Assembly: GCA_008828725.1 (NCBI GenBank)
Contig: MEHQ01003677.1
Span: 230,005 to 294,004 of the forward strand
DNA from: Saccharina japonica
Lineage: Eukaryota > Sar > Phaeophyceae > Laminariales > Laminariaceae
Direction: 5' to 3'
DNA length: 64,000 bases
Numbering within the stretch: the first letter of the stretch is position 1; every line of letters begins with the position of its first letter. The notes beneath the pieces were generated by a model. That model ran no database searches and was not told where the DNA came from. It saw nothing but the letters and a program-made list of their open reading frames with translations. A program made the position numbers and the translations under genes. Positions 1 through 11,745 of the stretch are shown in pieces.

Positions 1-437
1 GAGGCTCCGTGGCCCAGAACAATCGTCGGGATCTCGTGCTTGTGGTTGGAACGTGTTTGGTTGGGACACTCGGGGCCATGAGGTGGTTCATCGGGCAGGA
101 GTTTTATTTTCCTTCAAAACCAGGTTTTGGGTGGTGTATGTATGAGAAGCACGTCATATGGTAGAGGTGCACCTGCATCCAGACCATGTTCTGAGAGTGT
201 TGTTGTCACTTGAGGAGCTCTATATACCTCACCTAAAAAAAACTGATTTTTGAGGGCAAAACAAAATGCTACCCGATCGATACTCGCATGGCCTAAAAGT
301 GTGAAAAAAAAAATGAATAAACGAAAACTGCAACGCAAGGATAAAGACTGCGACGGGTTGGGGTTTAAGGAGAGCCAGATATTGTTCAGAAAACAAATTT
401 CAGCCAAAACAAACGCCACCCCTATCGTAGCACGCGA
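1..437. mobile_element. Two abutting degenerate copies of the GACGCG-type MITE
   Basis: Bases 1-147 match the 3' part of the reverse orientation of the MITE seen intact at 31470-31677: a TCGTCGG block, a TCATCGGG block and a 'CAAAACCAGGTTTTGGG' block. Bases 148-437 are a forward copy, starting near 'atggtagaggtgcacc' and ending 'cctatcgtagcacgcg'. Both are decayed and no target-site duplication is visible. No coding potential is supported. Confidence 0.55.
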
Positions 438-507
438 GGAAGCTCAATAAAATAAACGGTGCGCCTCTACCGCAGCGATGGGTCTTGTCCGTGCGATACG
501 TCTATAG

Positions 508-814
508 ACGCACGCTGCGGTAGAGATGTGCACCTGCATACAGGCCATGTTTTTGCCTTCCGAGGGTGGTGACTTGAGGTGCTCTATACCTGCAGTGGTC
601 TGAACACTGACTTCTTGGGGGAATCAAAAACCTTATACCCGATGGACTACCAAACCAACCCTTTTTATGGCTTGGTACGCGTGAAAGCACAAATGTACCC
701 GACACAAGAAATTATATTCCGACGACGAGTTTGGGGCACGGAGGCCCCTTCATTCAGAAACAAACGTTTCAGCTGACAAGTGTCACTGGGACTACCTCTA
801 TCATAGCACGCGTC
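508..814 (+). mobile_element. GACGCG-type MITE, degenerate full-length copy
   Basis: It begins GACGCACGCTGCGGTAGAG and ends CTCTATCATAGCACGCGTC, which form an inverted pair. The interior follows the family order: a CTTGAGG box, 'tacccgatg', 'ccgacgac' and a 'cgtttcagc' box. The flanks do not show a clean target duplication. Confidence 0.65.
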
Positions 815-974
815 CCGTACCAATAGTGACTCCTATAGCATGGTAGGAGTGGCACCTCCAGTTATCTGGGGCTCCTCACGTGAATAGTGTATAGGGGCTC
901 TCTATCGCACGCCAAATGCGCGACCCCAAGGCGAACCCAACGCCAAAGGCTCGTCTGCAAAAAATCGAACGAGA
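815..974. other. Short spacer inside gene A intron 2 or downstream region
   Basis: A 3' MITE-like fragment ('gcacctcc..gctcctcacgtgaa') is followed by sequence weakly matching 20560-20620 of the duplicated B region. If gene A keeps the structure of gene B, this stretch lies in its second intron. No exon is visible. Confidence 0.35.
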
Positions 975-1258
975 GACGCATGCTACGGCGGTAGAAGGTG
1001 CATCATGGTGTATTTCTGAGGTTGATCACTTAAGGAGGGCACTGTACTTCACCCACCAAAAACTGTTTTTTTTTTCCAGGAAAATAACAATGCTATGTAC
1101 CCGGCGAACGATACGATGGGCTACATACATCAGTATACAATCAACTATCTTGCAACACCATGCTGAAAAGTTCGATCATTTTGGGTTAAGGAATCCTATC
1201 ATTCAGAAAATTCTTCGGCCAACGATAAAGAGCTACCTCTTTTGTCGTAGCACGCGTC
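975..1258 (+). mobile_element. GACGCG-type MITE, intact ends, 4-bp TSD GAGA
   Basis: The element starts GACGCATGCTACGG and ends CGTAGCACGCGTC. It is flanked directly by GAGA on both sides (971-974 and 1259-1262). The paralogous position in the B duplication (20618-20621) carries a single GAGA with matching flanks and no insertion. That defines the element borders and shows a 4-bp target duplication. It is non-coding and non-autonomous, and would lie in gene A intron 2 if that intron exists here. Confidence 0.85.
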
Positions 1259-1444
1259 GAGAAGCCCGATCAGCCGGAGACACTTTCTAGTCACAAAAAC
1301 GCTGCCGCCTCTATTGGGCCACACGCGGCTTATGCTATGCAACAATGTTCCGATGTCCTCCAGGAATACGTATTCATGCGCCTATTTCGTGCAAGGGGGA
1401 GGGGGTTCAACCCGGCCAAGTGCTATACCTTTGTTATATCGTAC

Positions 1445-3271
1445 CTGATATTTGACGCAAGCTAGGTCGCACGGGTCGTCCTCGCAGCCAATCTCCAGAG
1501 ACGCTCTGTCCTCGTCGCTGACGGAGCTCCACTCCCTGACCAGGTCACAATACTTGACCGTGAAGTACCCTCGGGTGTGCCGGGAAAGACCGATGAGATA
1601 CTCCTCGCCTATCTCGAGGGTGACTCCGCACAAGTTGCTGCTTTTTGGGGTGACGAACGAAATGTTGTGTCCGTAGTCGTAGTCCACGTCGGGCTCCTCC
1701 TTGTATAGGGTGATTACGTTCATTTTGTACCTCACGTTGTTTAACGTGTCTTCGGCCGACCTGCGCGGGGTGCCGTTCGGGAGCGAGCCAAACGTGGAAA
1801 GGAGGAAAAACTCACAAGAGAAACAGAGCGTACGTGCCTGGCTACGGGCTAAGCGTTGGTTGTTCTTGTTGAGCAAGAGAGGGTTATTTGTTAGTGTGGT
1901 AAGAGCTAGGACTACGTTGTTAGCTGGCCGTACGTTCTGTTTTTGTTATGCATGCCTCGTGCAGCAGCTACTTCGAACGATCGAGGGATTCATGCTACGA
2001 CAAAGGGCTGATCGCGAACTTTGTAGACGGTCTTACATGGGCTGATCGCGAACTTTGTAGACGGTCTTACATAAGCCGAGGACTTCGTTGTTGGCTTGAC
2101 GTACGGTCTGAGTTTAGTTTCTGATTGGCTCGAGCCGCAGCGTTTTCGAACGGTCGACGTACGCATGCTACGGTAGCAGGGCTGTTCATGGATGTTCAGG
2201 GGGTCGTCGTTCGGCGAGCTTTACACGGTACGTCACTCCGAGATATATTTGTGGCGCACTGTTTTATCGTATTGATAGAACGTTCCCGTGGACTACGTTT
2301 GTTTTGCTGCGATTTGTTTTTTTTTTGTAACGGTTTAAAGGATTCCGATCATATTCCAAAACTCCTCGCATAATAGGGAGCATCGTCAGCGGGAAAAAAC
2401 GAAACGTCACCTGAAGCGATATACCCCTACGATAGCTCGCGCGTAGAAGTTAGAGGTCCAGATCCACATCGTTCAACAGCGAAATCAATTAGGCCTATTT
2501 ATTGCGGAGAGTCTGGAAAACAGCTCTCCGATAAGAAACCAACGACCGTCCCATCCAATGACATGTTCATATTTCAACGCTACAAATTCAGTAGGACATA
2601 GGTACAGCAGGTCCTATGTATCAAGCGTGAAGTAACATAACAGAAACACAACACGACTACGTGTGGAAACAAAATATTCAAAAGGTAGCCAGTCGCGTAG
2701 TGGGGGTTGTGGCGCTCCAGAACAAAAAACCAAAAAACGACTATTTCGACCATCCGACCCAGTCGCGCTGCCAGGCAAATAGAACGGTTGGCTAGGCTCT
2801 CCCACCGGCCAAACACCCTAACTAAGCAGCAGGGTGATCTCCTTCCCGGCACCAAGGCTATGCGGTAGACAGGTGACATGAAGTAAAAACTGCTAAAATT
2901 ATGTGCTTTGAACCCTTGGCTGGCCGCCTCATGACCGCGCCCTGGTCAACCCGTGGAACATGTATTTCTTTTAGAGCCCCCGACGCGGTAAAACTGTGCC
3001 CCCCCTACACTAAAGTTACAGCTGCAGCCTCTTAACCTTCTCCGTTCACCTCGGTCGTGAAAATGTACCGGGGTACGCGCATACTGTTGTACGGCAGCCT
3101 TGGGCTTCACCTGAACAGCGCGGTTCCGTGCAACACAACGTCTGCAGCTTCGAAGCCCTCGTACAGGCCCATGGGTAAGCATCTGCAAGCTTCCACATTC
3201 TTCGTCGTCGCCAGCCCTAGGAGCAGGGCGGTCGCAAGCGCCGCGATGTTCATGAACTTGAGGTAAGCCAT
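1445..3271 (-). CDS. Gene A: secreted TIMP/NTR-like protein, exons 1 and 2 (3'-partial)
   Basis: Predicted secreted metalloproteinase-inhibitor-like protein. Exon 1 is 3111-3271: start codon at 3271, hydrophobic signal peptide, then VEA|CRC, ending in phase 2 at donor AG|GTGAAG. Exon 2 is 1445-1760 (acceptor GCGCAG|G, donor CAG|GTACGA) and encodes 105 codons. The intron is 1761-3110. Visible family hallmarks are a C-x-C-x-P start, E-G-F-E-A-A-D-V-V, C-G-V-T-L, G-E-E-Y-L-I, a later Cys, E-W-S-S-V-S-D-E-D, and G-C-E-D-D-P-C. These match the N-terminal NTR domain of TIMPs. An upstream in-frame ATG at 3295 is possible, but the signal peptide works from 3271. A third, Cys-rich exon like that of gene B is expected left of base 1. 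Reading on past the donor at 1445 is retained intron. Expression is not shown. Confidence 0.75.
1987..2075. repeat. Tandem 34-bp duplication in gene A intron 1
   Basis: A block beginning 'gggctgatcgcgaacttt' is present twice in a row (about 2005-2038 and 2039-2072). A MITE-end-like 'catgctacgacaaa' lies just before it. The B paralogue (about 22320-22370) has one copy. Confidence 0.7.
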
Positions 3272-4141
3272 TATGTTGTGCATGTACAGCAGCAAGCGTG
3301 CCTCGTGTGTATTGGGGGGTTATATGGGGACAGGTAGGTGCGATGGAACGGCTACTCTCGTGTGTATAGCAGAACGACCGCAGCCTTTAGCTTTGTTTGG
3401 TGTTTAAACGGTCTGGCGCTTGATGCGTGGTGATACGGTAGGTGCCGTCTGTGCTGAGCGAGGAGTTTTTTTTTCCTTTTTCCGGGCGGTAAGGTTATTG
3501 AAGATGGTTCCAGCGGGGGGGGGGGGCTCGGTGATATTATTCGTTTATCCGTTTGCACGCCCAGACTTCTCAATGCCGCCCCGGTTTGTTTGTTGTTAAG
3601 TTGTTAGGTAGCCAGTGCGCTCTGAGCAAAATAATCGCGTGTACTGTGCATACATCGGGCTGCATATAGGACACGGATTCCTCTATGGTGTTGTCGACTT
3701 TTCGAAGCTCCGTTGGCCAACCTAAATAGATTGTCGTATGCCCAGATGCTTGTCTGGTTAAACACGACATATCATTGCGTTGTACCAGACATATATGCAG
3801 TGGCGACGTAGAGCACCAACGACAGTATACGCGCAATTTAGAACATCCACCAAACCCGGTATATACACCAGCAGTGCAAGCTGAACAGAGGAAACCCCCG
3901 GGGAATAAACTTGGAAACCTATTCTACAAGCAGTGTACTGTGGGAATATTAGCGCTTTACGTTTCCATGACCTGTGCTGTATAGTTACGATATTGTAATC
4001 GTCTATTTATTTCAGCCATACAGTAGTCACGATTGCGGGTGGGTGTCATTTTAATTTCTTGGGGCCTTTGTTGTTGCAGATGTCGCAGTAGTGAAGGTCT
4101 TGGCTCACAAGCTATCTCAAGTGGCTTCGGACTGAGGGATG
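3272..4141. other. 5' flank of gene A, no gene seen
   Basis: The sequence is collinear with 24231-25800 upstream of gene B, for example the 'gccgcc..gttaagt' block at 3575 against 24467. It includes a poly-G run at about 3517. It should contain the promoter of gene A, but I see no convincing core element. Confidence 0.4.
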
Positions 4142-4310
4142 TACATTATTTTGTCTTTTTTGTGCCACGTGTCGCGACACGTGTCGCGACACGCCGCGGA
4201 ATGTCGCGGAATGTCGCGGCATGCCGGCACGTGTCGTGGTGTGCCGCGGCAGCGTCCGCGGCGTGTCGCGGCATGTCGCGACACGTGGCACAAAAAAGGC
4301 AAATAATGTA
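4142..4310. mobile_element. Hairpin element with TGTCGCGACA palindromes, copy 1
   Basis: The left end TACATTATTTTGTC and the right end GCAAATAATGTA form terminal inverted repeats, followed inward by GTGCCACGTGTCGCGACAC and its complement. The interior is made of GTGTCGCGACAC-type palindromes, so almost the whole element can fold on itself. A second copy with the same ends is at 51166-51401. The outer TA could be a TA target site. It is non-coding. Confidence 0.75.
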
Positions 4311-6291
4311 GATCCGTGTTCGGACTCCTTGGCTTCGCTTTTCGCTGTAAATCCGTCCCAACCCTTTTAGTACTGCACTGTACGAAAAGCAATATTGTAG
4401 TCTACTTTCAAGTGTTTTGTCACCACGTCGGGACTGCATTTCCTACAGGGTTAATCCTATTTATCACATACATGGTAGTCCTGATACCGCACCTTCAGTT
4501 TACCCTTATCGTTCGAGACTCTTGACGAGTTTTTCATCCGTCGGGCGAAACGCTGAAACAATCCAATTCAGGCTGTTATTGCGCGTAGCACGCGACCACA
4601 TGTGAGCACAGAGTCGTGCGGGGTCAGATAGCGGCTGCTGTATTTGTATGCACTTTTGGCTTATAATAGCAACGTTGAAATGGTCGAATAGCCGCCTACA
4701 ACGTGGAGCGCAGGTCAGCTGCGAGTATTGTATCGGTAATCCATGCAGTCAAACAGCTGGCTATAAGATTGTTGCCAGAGCGAGCAAGTGTCGTAGCAAC
4801 GCCACCAGGTTTCCAACCATTGCCTTCCTCACCGAGCACGAAAAAAAAAAAAAAACAATACAATACCATAATACCGCACTCTCACATCAAGTGGTCGCGT
4901 CTGTGGTTACCATATTACTAGACATTTCCTTGTATATATACATACATACGAAGTACGTACGTCTGTGTAAACAATAAACGTTACTACAGCAGTAGTCTAC
5001 CGGGTACCTATTTTTCCGTTACAGCCATCTCCTTTATTTGGTATACTGATACTTGGTCGTACACTAATACCTGGCATTTCATAGAGCGGGTTTTCATGCG
5101 GCACACTTCTCGGGGAGCAACGGCGACAATCGTAACAACACTGCGGAATTGCAAATTATTGCGGTAAGACCGTATGCAAGCATGGAAACGAAGCATTACA
5201 TCCCAGATGCACTTGGTACTGTAGTCCAGACGGACAAAAATCGAATGTTTCGTGAAACCGTCTGTTTCGGTGCCCAGACCTACAGCAAGTACTGTGTGTT
5301 CCTGCGAGTGAGCTGAGCTGAAGATGATTCAGTTACTGTAGTTGGTGGACTCTACATATTTTATGAGGGACTGGCTATCTGAATATACTGCATCCAAGTA
5401 CTACCGTAAGCGTAGCCATCGCCCAGTAAGGAAACCAAATACGATACCGTATACATAAAGTATACACAGCAAGCAGGTGAAACGCCGTTAGGTTTCAGCG
5501 GGTCGCCGAGTTCACCATCAAAATAGCGTACGGCTACCCAAAAGACACAAGACGAACAGCAGTACCGCTGCTATGCAAACACACGGTATGACAGCACTAA
5601 ATACTGGCTACAACGAGATGTGCTTCATAGGCATACCTGGTCTGGTACACATCACGATTGGATAGTTACTGTAACTTATGTATGTATACAACTAGATCAG
5701 TTGTTCCGTTCATTTATATGTTCAAGGAAGTTTGTCCAGGACCAGTCCACGTGTCCACGGTATACCAGGTATACTGCACCTCTTGAATAGCGAGACGCAT
5801 TCTGCAAATTCTGAGTCAGACGGACAGATATAGGTGAAGTTTCACGCACGTCCCCGTGGCGACGATAGGGGGTACTCGATATCCATGCATGGCCGTACTC
5901 TAGTCGTATGGCCATGAACCCTCACACCCCTTGAATGCCGGGGCGGAGCATGTCGGGTTTTCACCGTCCAGGCAGACACCGACACTATACGGGCGGAGCT
6001 TTTAAGATCTTTAGCTTTTCGGCGTGTCCAGCCCACTCACGGGAGTGTCCGCCCCACACACTGTATGGTTGTAAGATGGTTTCGCTATTTTATTCCACGG
6101 TACACGCACCGCCATTGCTTGGCCGGATTCACACTATGATTTGATATGTTTACCGGAATACCATGGCAGCAGTGGTTGCGGTAACCGGCGGGTACCCTCA
6201 GCACTCCCGTTGCGCCTGCCGTGGCTTTCTGTGCCTTCCCCCGCCGGCAAAGTCCTTGGGTTGCCATTGGCTATGGCGCTGTCACGGCACC
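4311..6291. other. Duplicated non-coding stretch (A copy)
   Basis: Blocks such as the 'cagctggctata' motif (4757), 'ctgcacctcttgaatag' (5775) and 'gcatgtcgggttttcaccg' (5949) recur in order at 26641, 27960 and 28145. Open frames here are short and not conserved between the two copies, so I call no gene. Confidence 0.5.
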
Positions 6292-6541
6292 GACGCGTGC
6301 TACGATAGAAGTACAACGTTTAGGCTGAAACGTTTTCCGAATGATCAGGCTCCATATTCTAACCTCGCCGGACTTTCGGTCTCGTGCTGCCATATCCTTC
6401 ATACTGCACCTAGGTCATGGGATTGCTTACCGGGTAGAACCTTTAGCTTCCTCCATAACCGTTTTTCTGGGGTGAGATATAGGGCTCCTCAAGTGACCAC
6501 TCGATAAAGCCATATGGCGCACCTCTACCGTAGTATGTGTC
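6292..6541 (-). mobile_element. GACGCG-type MITE, A-copy-specific insertion
   Basis: It runs from GACGCGTGCTACGATAGAAG to CCTCTACCGTAGTATGTGTC in the reverse family orientation. The B duplication has no insertion at the matching place (about 28455-28465, 'ggcacgtgttatatgg'), so it inserted after the duplication. Confidence 0.75.
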
Positions 6542-6559
6542 GACGTGTTGTGCTTGTGC

Positions 6560-7910
6560 TCATGGAACGTGTTGCAGCTGTGCTCTTGGCACGAGCCGTG
6601 GGACTTGTCATGGATCCCCATGACAGAACCATGGCACGTGCCACGGCCACCCCCGTATGCCAACCCCAATATGCCAACTCCCCTACGGCAAGTCCCACAT
6701 CACGCCTCGCGGGAATGCCCACAACAAGCCCCAAGGCAATATCTGCGGCATGCCCCAAGGCGATACCAACGGTAAGCCCGAGAGTGATATCCACGGCAAG
6801 CCCCATGACAATCTTCACGGCTAGCTCCAGGGTAAGATGCACGGCAATATCCCCCGGCATTGTCGGCGGCAAGCCCCACGGTAGCAGTGCCAGGCTATGG
6901 CAATGCTCACGCGTGCTGCGATGGAGGTATATACCTTTTTTTTTGGCTGAAACGCCTTTCTGAATGATCGAGCTCCTTAACCCAGAACTCGTCGGGCTTT
7001 CGTTTTTTTGTGTTTGAAACCATTTTTAAGAGATATAGGGTCATGAGACTGTTAATCGGGTAGCACGTGTATTTTCTTCCAAACCCGTTTCCCGGTGTGG
7101 CGTGGAGCCCTTCGAGCAAGGAGTTCAGAAACAAATGGTTCACCTGTAGGCGTCTGCTGTCCAATAGAATTGTCGGGGGTCCGCCCAGCCCCCGCATCTG
7201 AGCCGATCTGGTCTTGCTTCCCTCAGACTACCCGTTCGCAAGGTACTCCGTAGGAGCCACGGGGAGGGGGGGGGGAGGGGGGTCGCCTGATAGCACCAAC
7301 TCAACTCCGCGACTAGATCTCACTCTCCCACCCAATGGGTTGAAGTACGGGTCGTATCAGGTTTGGGTGTGACTGGCGTGGGGGTGGGGGTTCCCGTGGA
7401 GGTTGACGTTCGATTTTGCCGTAGGATTTATCGTGGATCTCCCTGTGGATTTGCCGTGGATATCGCCATCGGACGTTTTTCCTTGACACTTGGCGTGGAT
7501 ATTGCCGTTGGGCTTGCCGAGGGTATTACACTGAGGCTTGTCGTGAGTTTTGTCGGTGACATGGTCGTATGAGCCTCGGCGTGGAACGTGCCATGAGGCT
7601 TGCATCGGCTATTGGGAATGGTATGCCGTCGACCTCTTGCCAATATATGTGAATATTTATGTGGCGTACCGTGGGGCGTGCCATGGTATGCCGGTGGAAG
7701 TACCGTGTAGGGCTTGTCCTGGCCGTCGTGCAGTGTTTTACCCATGTCAAATTGATATGGGCTGTCGCGGCATGGCATTATATAGAGTAGAAATCTATTG
7801 GCACGCCAGGGCATGCCAAGGGCACTGCGTTGGTGGCCACTACGGCGGGTGGCCATGACCATGCCGTTGCCATGCCATGGCTTTCCATGGGCACTGTCGC
7901 GGGGCTATAT
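6560..7910. mobile_element. Foldback-like repeat rich in CACGGCAAGCCC / GGGCTTGCCGTG, A copy
   Basis: The left arm (about 6560-6905) repeats motifs such as CACGGCAAGCCC and ACGGCAATATCC. The right arm (about 7370-7910) carries the complement, GGATATTGCCGT and GGGCTTGCC. Together they form a long, imperfect inverted repeat around a central part that contains a MITE (6908-7160) and a poly-G run. The same structure stands at 28420-29880. The open frames in it are by-products of the repeat. Confidence 0.6.
6908..7160 (-). mobile_element. GACGCG-type MITE shared by both duplication copies
   Basis: The start 'cacgcgtgctgcgatggagg' follows 'ggcaatgct'. In the B duplication a related element starts after 'ggcaacgct' at 28816, with the same orientation and position. 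The insertion is therefore older than the duplication. The far end is degraded. Confidence 0.65.
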
Positions 7911-8534
7911 CTACAACGTCAAAATTTTGGACATCCCTCAATGTCTATAGGGGGCTACGCTTGGTATTGATTTTGGCAATGACAGTTATCCCCCTACCGT
8001 TACCTCGTGTCAAATCGCTGAACATTTTACATACCCTAGGGTAATTGTGTTACAGGCACTGTTGGTCTGTATACCTGCTGGTACATGGTACGTCGATGAC
8101 GTGTGATATACCAGACACATATCTGGGTAGTAAATGCGTATCATAGGTGTTCGTGTTTGTTAGGGGTTCATACGGCAGGGCCGTTGTCGCAACGCCGAAG
8201 AACGGTGAATCAGCTGTACGTGTTTCCCCAACGGCTAGCTAAGCAGATGTTGAAGTGATGTTTTTTAGCGCCGCCGCGCCGCCGGGCAAACGATGTATGA
8301 GGCACACCGGTTTCTGTTGTCTCATGTGATAACCGTAGCAGGTGGTGCCAACGTTTGCTGGTAAATTGAGTTGCATCCCATTTTTGTGTGCGGGTTGCTG
8401 TGTAGGTTTGTCTGTGCCTGTATAGTTTTGTGGGTTTGTCTGTGTCTGTATTTTTTATCACAACCCAGACTATACTTTCTAGGTAAACAGGACGTCAACG
8501 AACGATCTCGGTCGAGAGCAAGAAACAGGCTCTC
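7911..8534. other. Duplicated non-coding stretch next to the LTR element
   Basis: It matches about 30200-30790, including 'gtaaacaggacgt' (8484/30724) and 'agaaacagg' (8521/30766), where homology stops at the LTR border. It holds (TG)-rich sequence and no gene. Confidence 0.45.
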
Positions 8535-9624
8535 TAATAGGGATGTGGTGTGGCGTGTATACCAGCGCAGCTGGTGTGTACCTCGTACGCACTCAGGTCC
8601 ACTTGTCGATGACCGAACAAGATACAACCTGACTTTTTGAGGTGAACGCGCTGAAGTCGCTGTGAGGCAAACTTGCATGAACGCTTCAATAGAAGAAACA
8701 CGATGATGTCCAATGTAGATTAATGTATATGCTCAAAAGCGAAGCTGATGATGATGAGCAAAATAAGAGAGAAGAAGAAGAAGAAGGTGACCCCAGGCCT
8801 TAAAGATGATTATGTCCAGCAGACATGGCTCGTGAAGAGCATGTTTTAGAAGAGAGCTGAAGAGGAGTGACAGAGTACGCGTGCTAACGCGCTCCCGTTC
8901 TAATGACCATCTTGAGGATTGCGAACAGCAACACGCACTGCGATCTTGAATCGCAAACATCAACATGCCCTTGCTACGATAACTTGCGGCAGATGACGCA
9001 ACAACAATCGTGACCGATCTTGTACGCATTCCCTATACGGTAATACCCACTGTACCACACAGAACGGCCAAACCACATACGACAGCCTATCAATTACTCC
9101 GCATCGTGTTTACTTGGCGGAATGTTGTTCCACGCGTGGATACTGAGCAACTAAACCACTTACGATACAGTAGATACTAGGTACGACAATGTACTAATTG
9201 TCCAGCATACCTTTACTGGCTTGGCAAATGAACTCTGATTGGTCACTATTGAATATCTCGAGGATCCAACTCTTGACCATACGCTACGCATACAGCAGTT
9301 AATTCCTCCGTGTTTATCCAGTGACGACAAATGACGCTGCGCTATAATGCCGCTCGTTCTTTACGATATGCGCACTCGGACTGCAGATTTGCTGTATGCT
9401 ACCAGAGAGTACGGTATGTGTCCAAGTGCACACAAAAGTAAAATGCCTGCTGGTACGTACTGGTACTTACCACATGAAAACCGTGATACGGAACAGCTCA
9501 ATGCTCCTAGATGGGTACTACTCTACTGTTTGTAGTACTAGCTACGTTGCAGTAGATGACCCTGTGTTATCCAGCAGCGAATAGATGATCCCAATGACTG
9601 CTACAATAGGTGTCATCTCTAATA
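8535..9624 (-). repeat. Long terminal repeat (3' LTR)
   Basis: It aligns end to end with 13451-14529. By eye there are only scattered substitutions and small indels, such as a 7-bp difference near 8579 and a GAA-repeat length change near 8775. The outer border is slightly mutated (TAATAGGGATG against TATTAGAGATG). A weak purine run (GAGGGG on the minus strand) adjoins the inner border. Confidence 0.8.
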
Positions 9625-11745
9625 CGACCCCTCGATGCGTTAACACATTCCTAAATTCAACTGTGCAACTATGCACTGGCTACTTCTGCGTTACATGCCA
9701 TACCAAAATCCACACAACAGTGATGCTAGTTCTCGCGGGGGAAATATTCAACATGAGATCTTGAAAGTTTACTCATTCTGCTACGATACCCGGGGGGTTA
9801 CACAAAACAAGCGCATAGAAGGTATCCAGGGTTTCTGCGTGTGTTATGCAATTTAAGGTATCAGTCCATAATATACTTGAATAATCAGACGTGGACTACA
9901 TTCTAGTCAGTTGAAAACGACAATGGAATATAAGATGTTAGTATTTGTCTAAAACAGTGAAATGGCTCATCATTCCGCAACAAGCATACGAGTGCACCGC
10001 CCAGCAATGTTTCTGCCGCCCATAAGACAAACGAAAGAACACATGGACACTGCCAGCTGTTTAAAGCTGCGACAAAACATACTGCAATCAGAGAGGCATC
10101 ACCCTTCGTGTATGCTATTCTCCCGTTTGTACCAGGTGGCGGGTTCTGTTGCCATGCATCCCGGCGTACTGGAGATGCCGTACAGTAGTTAATTTTTATA
10201 TTCAACTACCCATCGAAAATGCTACTTCGACTTGGTTACAATGTACCTTACTGCCTGCGATATATCGCAATCTTGCACAACACCAATATGTACTGCACTT
10301 GCAGGGAAGATGGGCGGGACACGCTGCCAAATATCATAAGAACAAAACCTTCTACTGTAGTGATCAGTTCGTTGACCAAGGAATTGAATATATGCCCGCC
10401 CCGTACTAAAAGAACATGCAACACTCTACAGCTTCGATAAGGGAAATAATGTATTTCACGCTTCCAGTGGCTCGACCTTGATGGTGTAGACGCCGGTGGT
10501 CGTCTGGTGTCCTTGGTCCGTTATCCTTACGAAGCTCAGGGTTAGGATTAGAGGCTCAACTTACGTTGAAGTTGGAGAGGTAGGAAACTTCCTTTGATTC
10601 AGAACTGATTGCCCTTATCAGTGCCGCCTCTACTGTTGATCAAACCGTCAGTGTCTGCTTCTTGGCCCCGATGTCCATGAGCGCTTCGTTCACGAGGAAG
10701 AGGAAGCCTGGAGTAGGCTTGCGGGTGTACACGAAGGTCGAAGTCGCCAGTGGCTCTTGGTCGCCCTGTGTTGATTCCGCAGATCCTGTCCCGGAGTTTG
10801 CCCGCGGTTGCCCTTCCGCTGTGGTGAGCGTGTGGACCTCCTGCAGCTGACGGTTGGTCTCTGTGTTGTCCGTGTTGGGCTCGGCTTGTGTGAAGGCGCG
10901 CTACAGACACAGCTCTCGGGCAGCTGACACGACCCCTGGTGAAGCAGGCGGTGATGTCTCAGCTGATGATCCGGTAATGCCAGATGATAATGGTCCAGCT
11001 GGTAATCGGTGATCCCAGATGTTGGCGATCTAGTGATCCGATACGTTGATGCTCCGATGATCCCAGATGCTATGGCTCTGATGACCCTAGATGTTGATGG
11101 TCCAGTGATGCCAGATGATGCTGCTTCATGGATTGGGTGGCATCTTGGTTCTTCGCTTGGGAGTTCCCAGTTTTCCTTCCATGAGATCCGGAATGCGTCT
11201 ATGTTGATGTAGGCAAACCCCACACACGTGGCCGGAGAGTCTGCCCCCCATGCTCTCTTGGCGTGCGCGCTATCGAAGGTCTCCTCGACGCTTGGATTTG
11301 ATCTTGTAGTGGCTGTCTCGTGATGCGGTGCACCCGGTGTGACTCCAGCCTAAAAGGAAGATGCGACCCCGGGCGAGGCAACAGGTGCGTCCCCGGGTGA
11401 TATATAATATATGACTCCTGATAATGGCGTTCCGGTCCTTGATGAGGAATCTTCAGCCCTTGGTGATGGTGTTCCGGCCCTTGGTGAGGATACTCCAGCT
11501 CCCATCGATGACGCTCCGGCTGTTGTTGTCAATTACTTTTCCTCTTGCAGAAGGTTGTTTGCGTGTTGTTGCGGTCTGTCTAGGATGTGCACTCGTTGGC
11601 TCTCTACCTCTGCAACAGTATCCTCTCCAGGCGTGCTGCCCTGAATTGCGCACGTTGGCGTCTCGTCTCAGCAACAGTGGCCTTCTCAGGCGTGCTGTTA
11701 CCGCTCCTTAGCACGCACTTGTTCTTGGTTGCAAGTGTTGGTTCT

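Larger units (their letters stand above)
960..8534. repeat. Segmental duplication, copy A
   Basis: This block is collinear with about 20605-30790. Shared landmarks in order are: the sequence flanking the MITE at 975, exon 2 (1445/20818), exon 1 (3111/24070), a 'cagctggctata' block (4757/26641), a 'ctgcacctcttgaatag' block (5775/27960), the foldback region (6560/28420) and a 'cgccgaagaacggtgaatc' block (8200/30480). Divergence is substantial in non-coding parts. Homology on the right stops at the LTR element, which inserted here after the duplication. Confidence 0.8.

Noticed and set aside
1382..1876. Gene A exon 2 read as a stand-alone 164-residue protein
   Set aside because: The N-terminal and C-terminal ends of that frame lie outside the conserved splice borders, and the real start is in exon 1 at 3271.
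4142..4310. CRISPR-like array of GTGTCGCGACAC repeats
   Set aside because: Units are palindromic, have no regular spacers, and sit in an inverted-repeat element of a eukaryotic genome.
10690..11223. 177-codon minus-strand frame in the LTR element
   Set aside because: Much of it is a quasi-periodic S-G-I-T type repeat from degenerate tandem DNA. It is not a recognisable pol domain.
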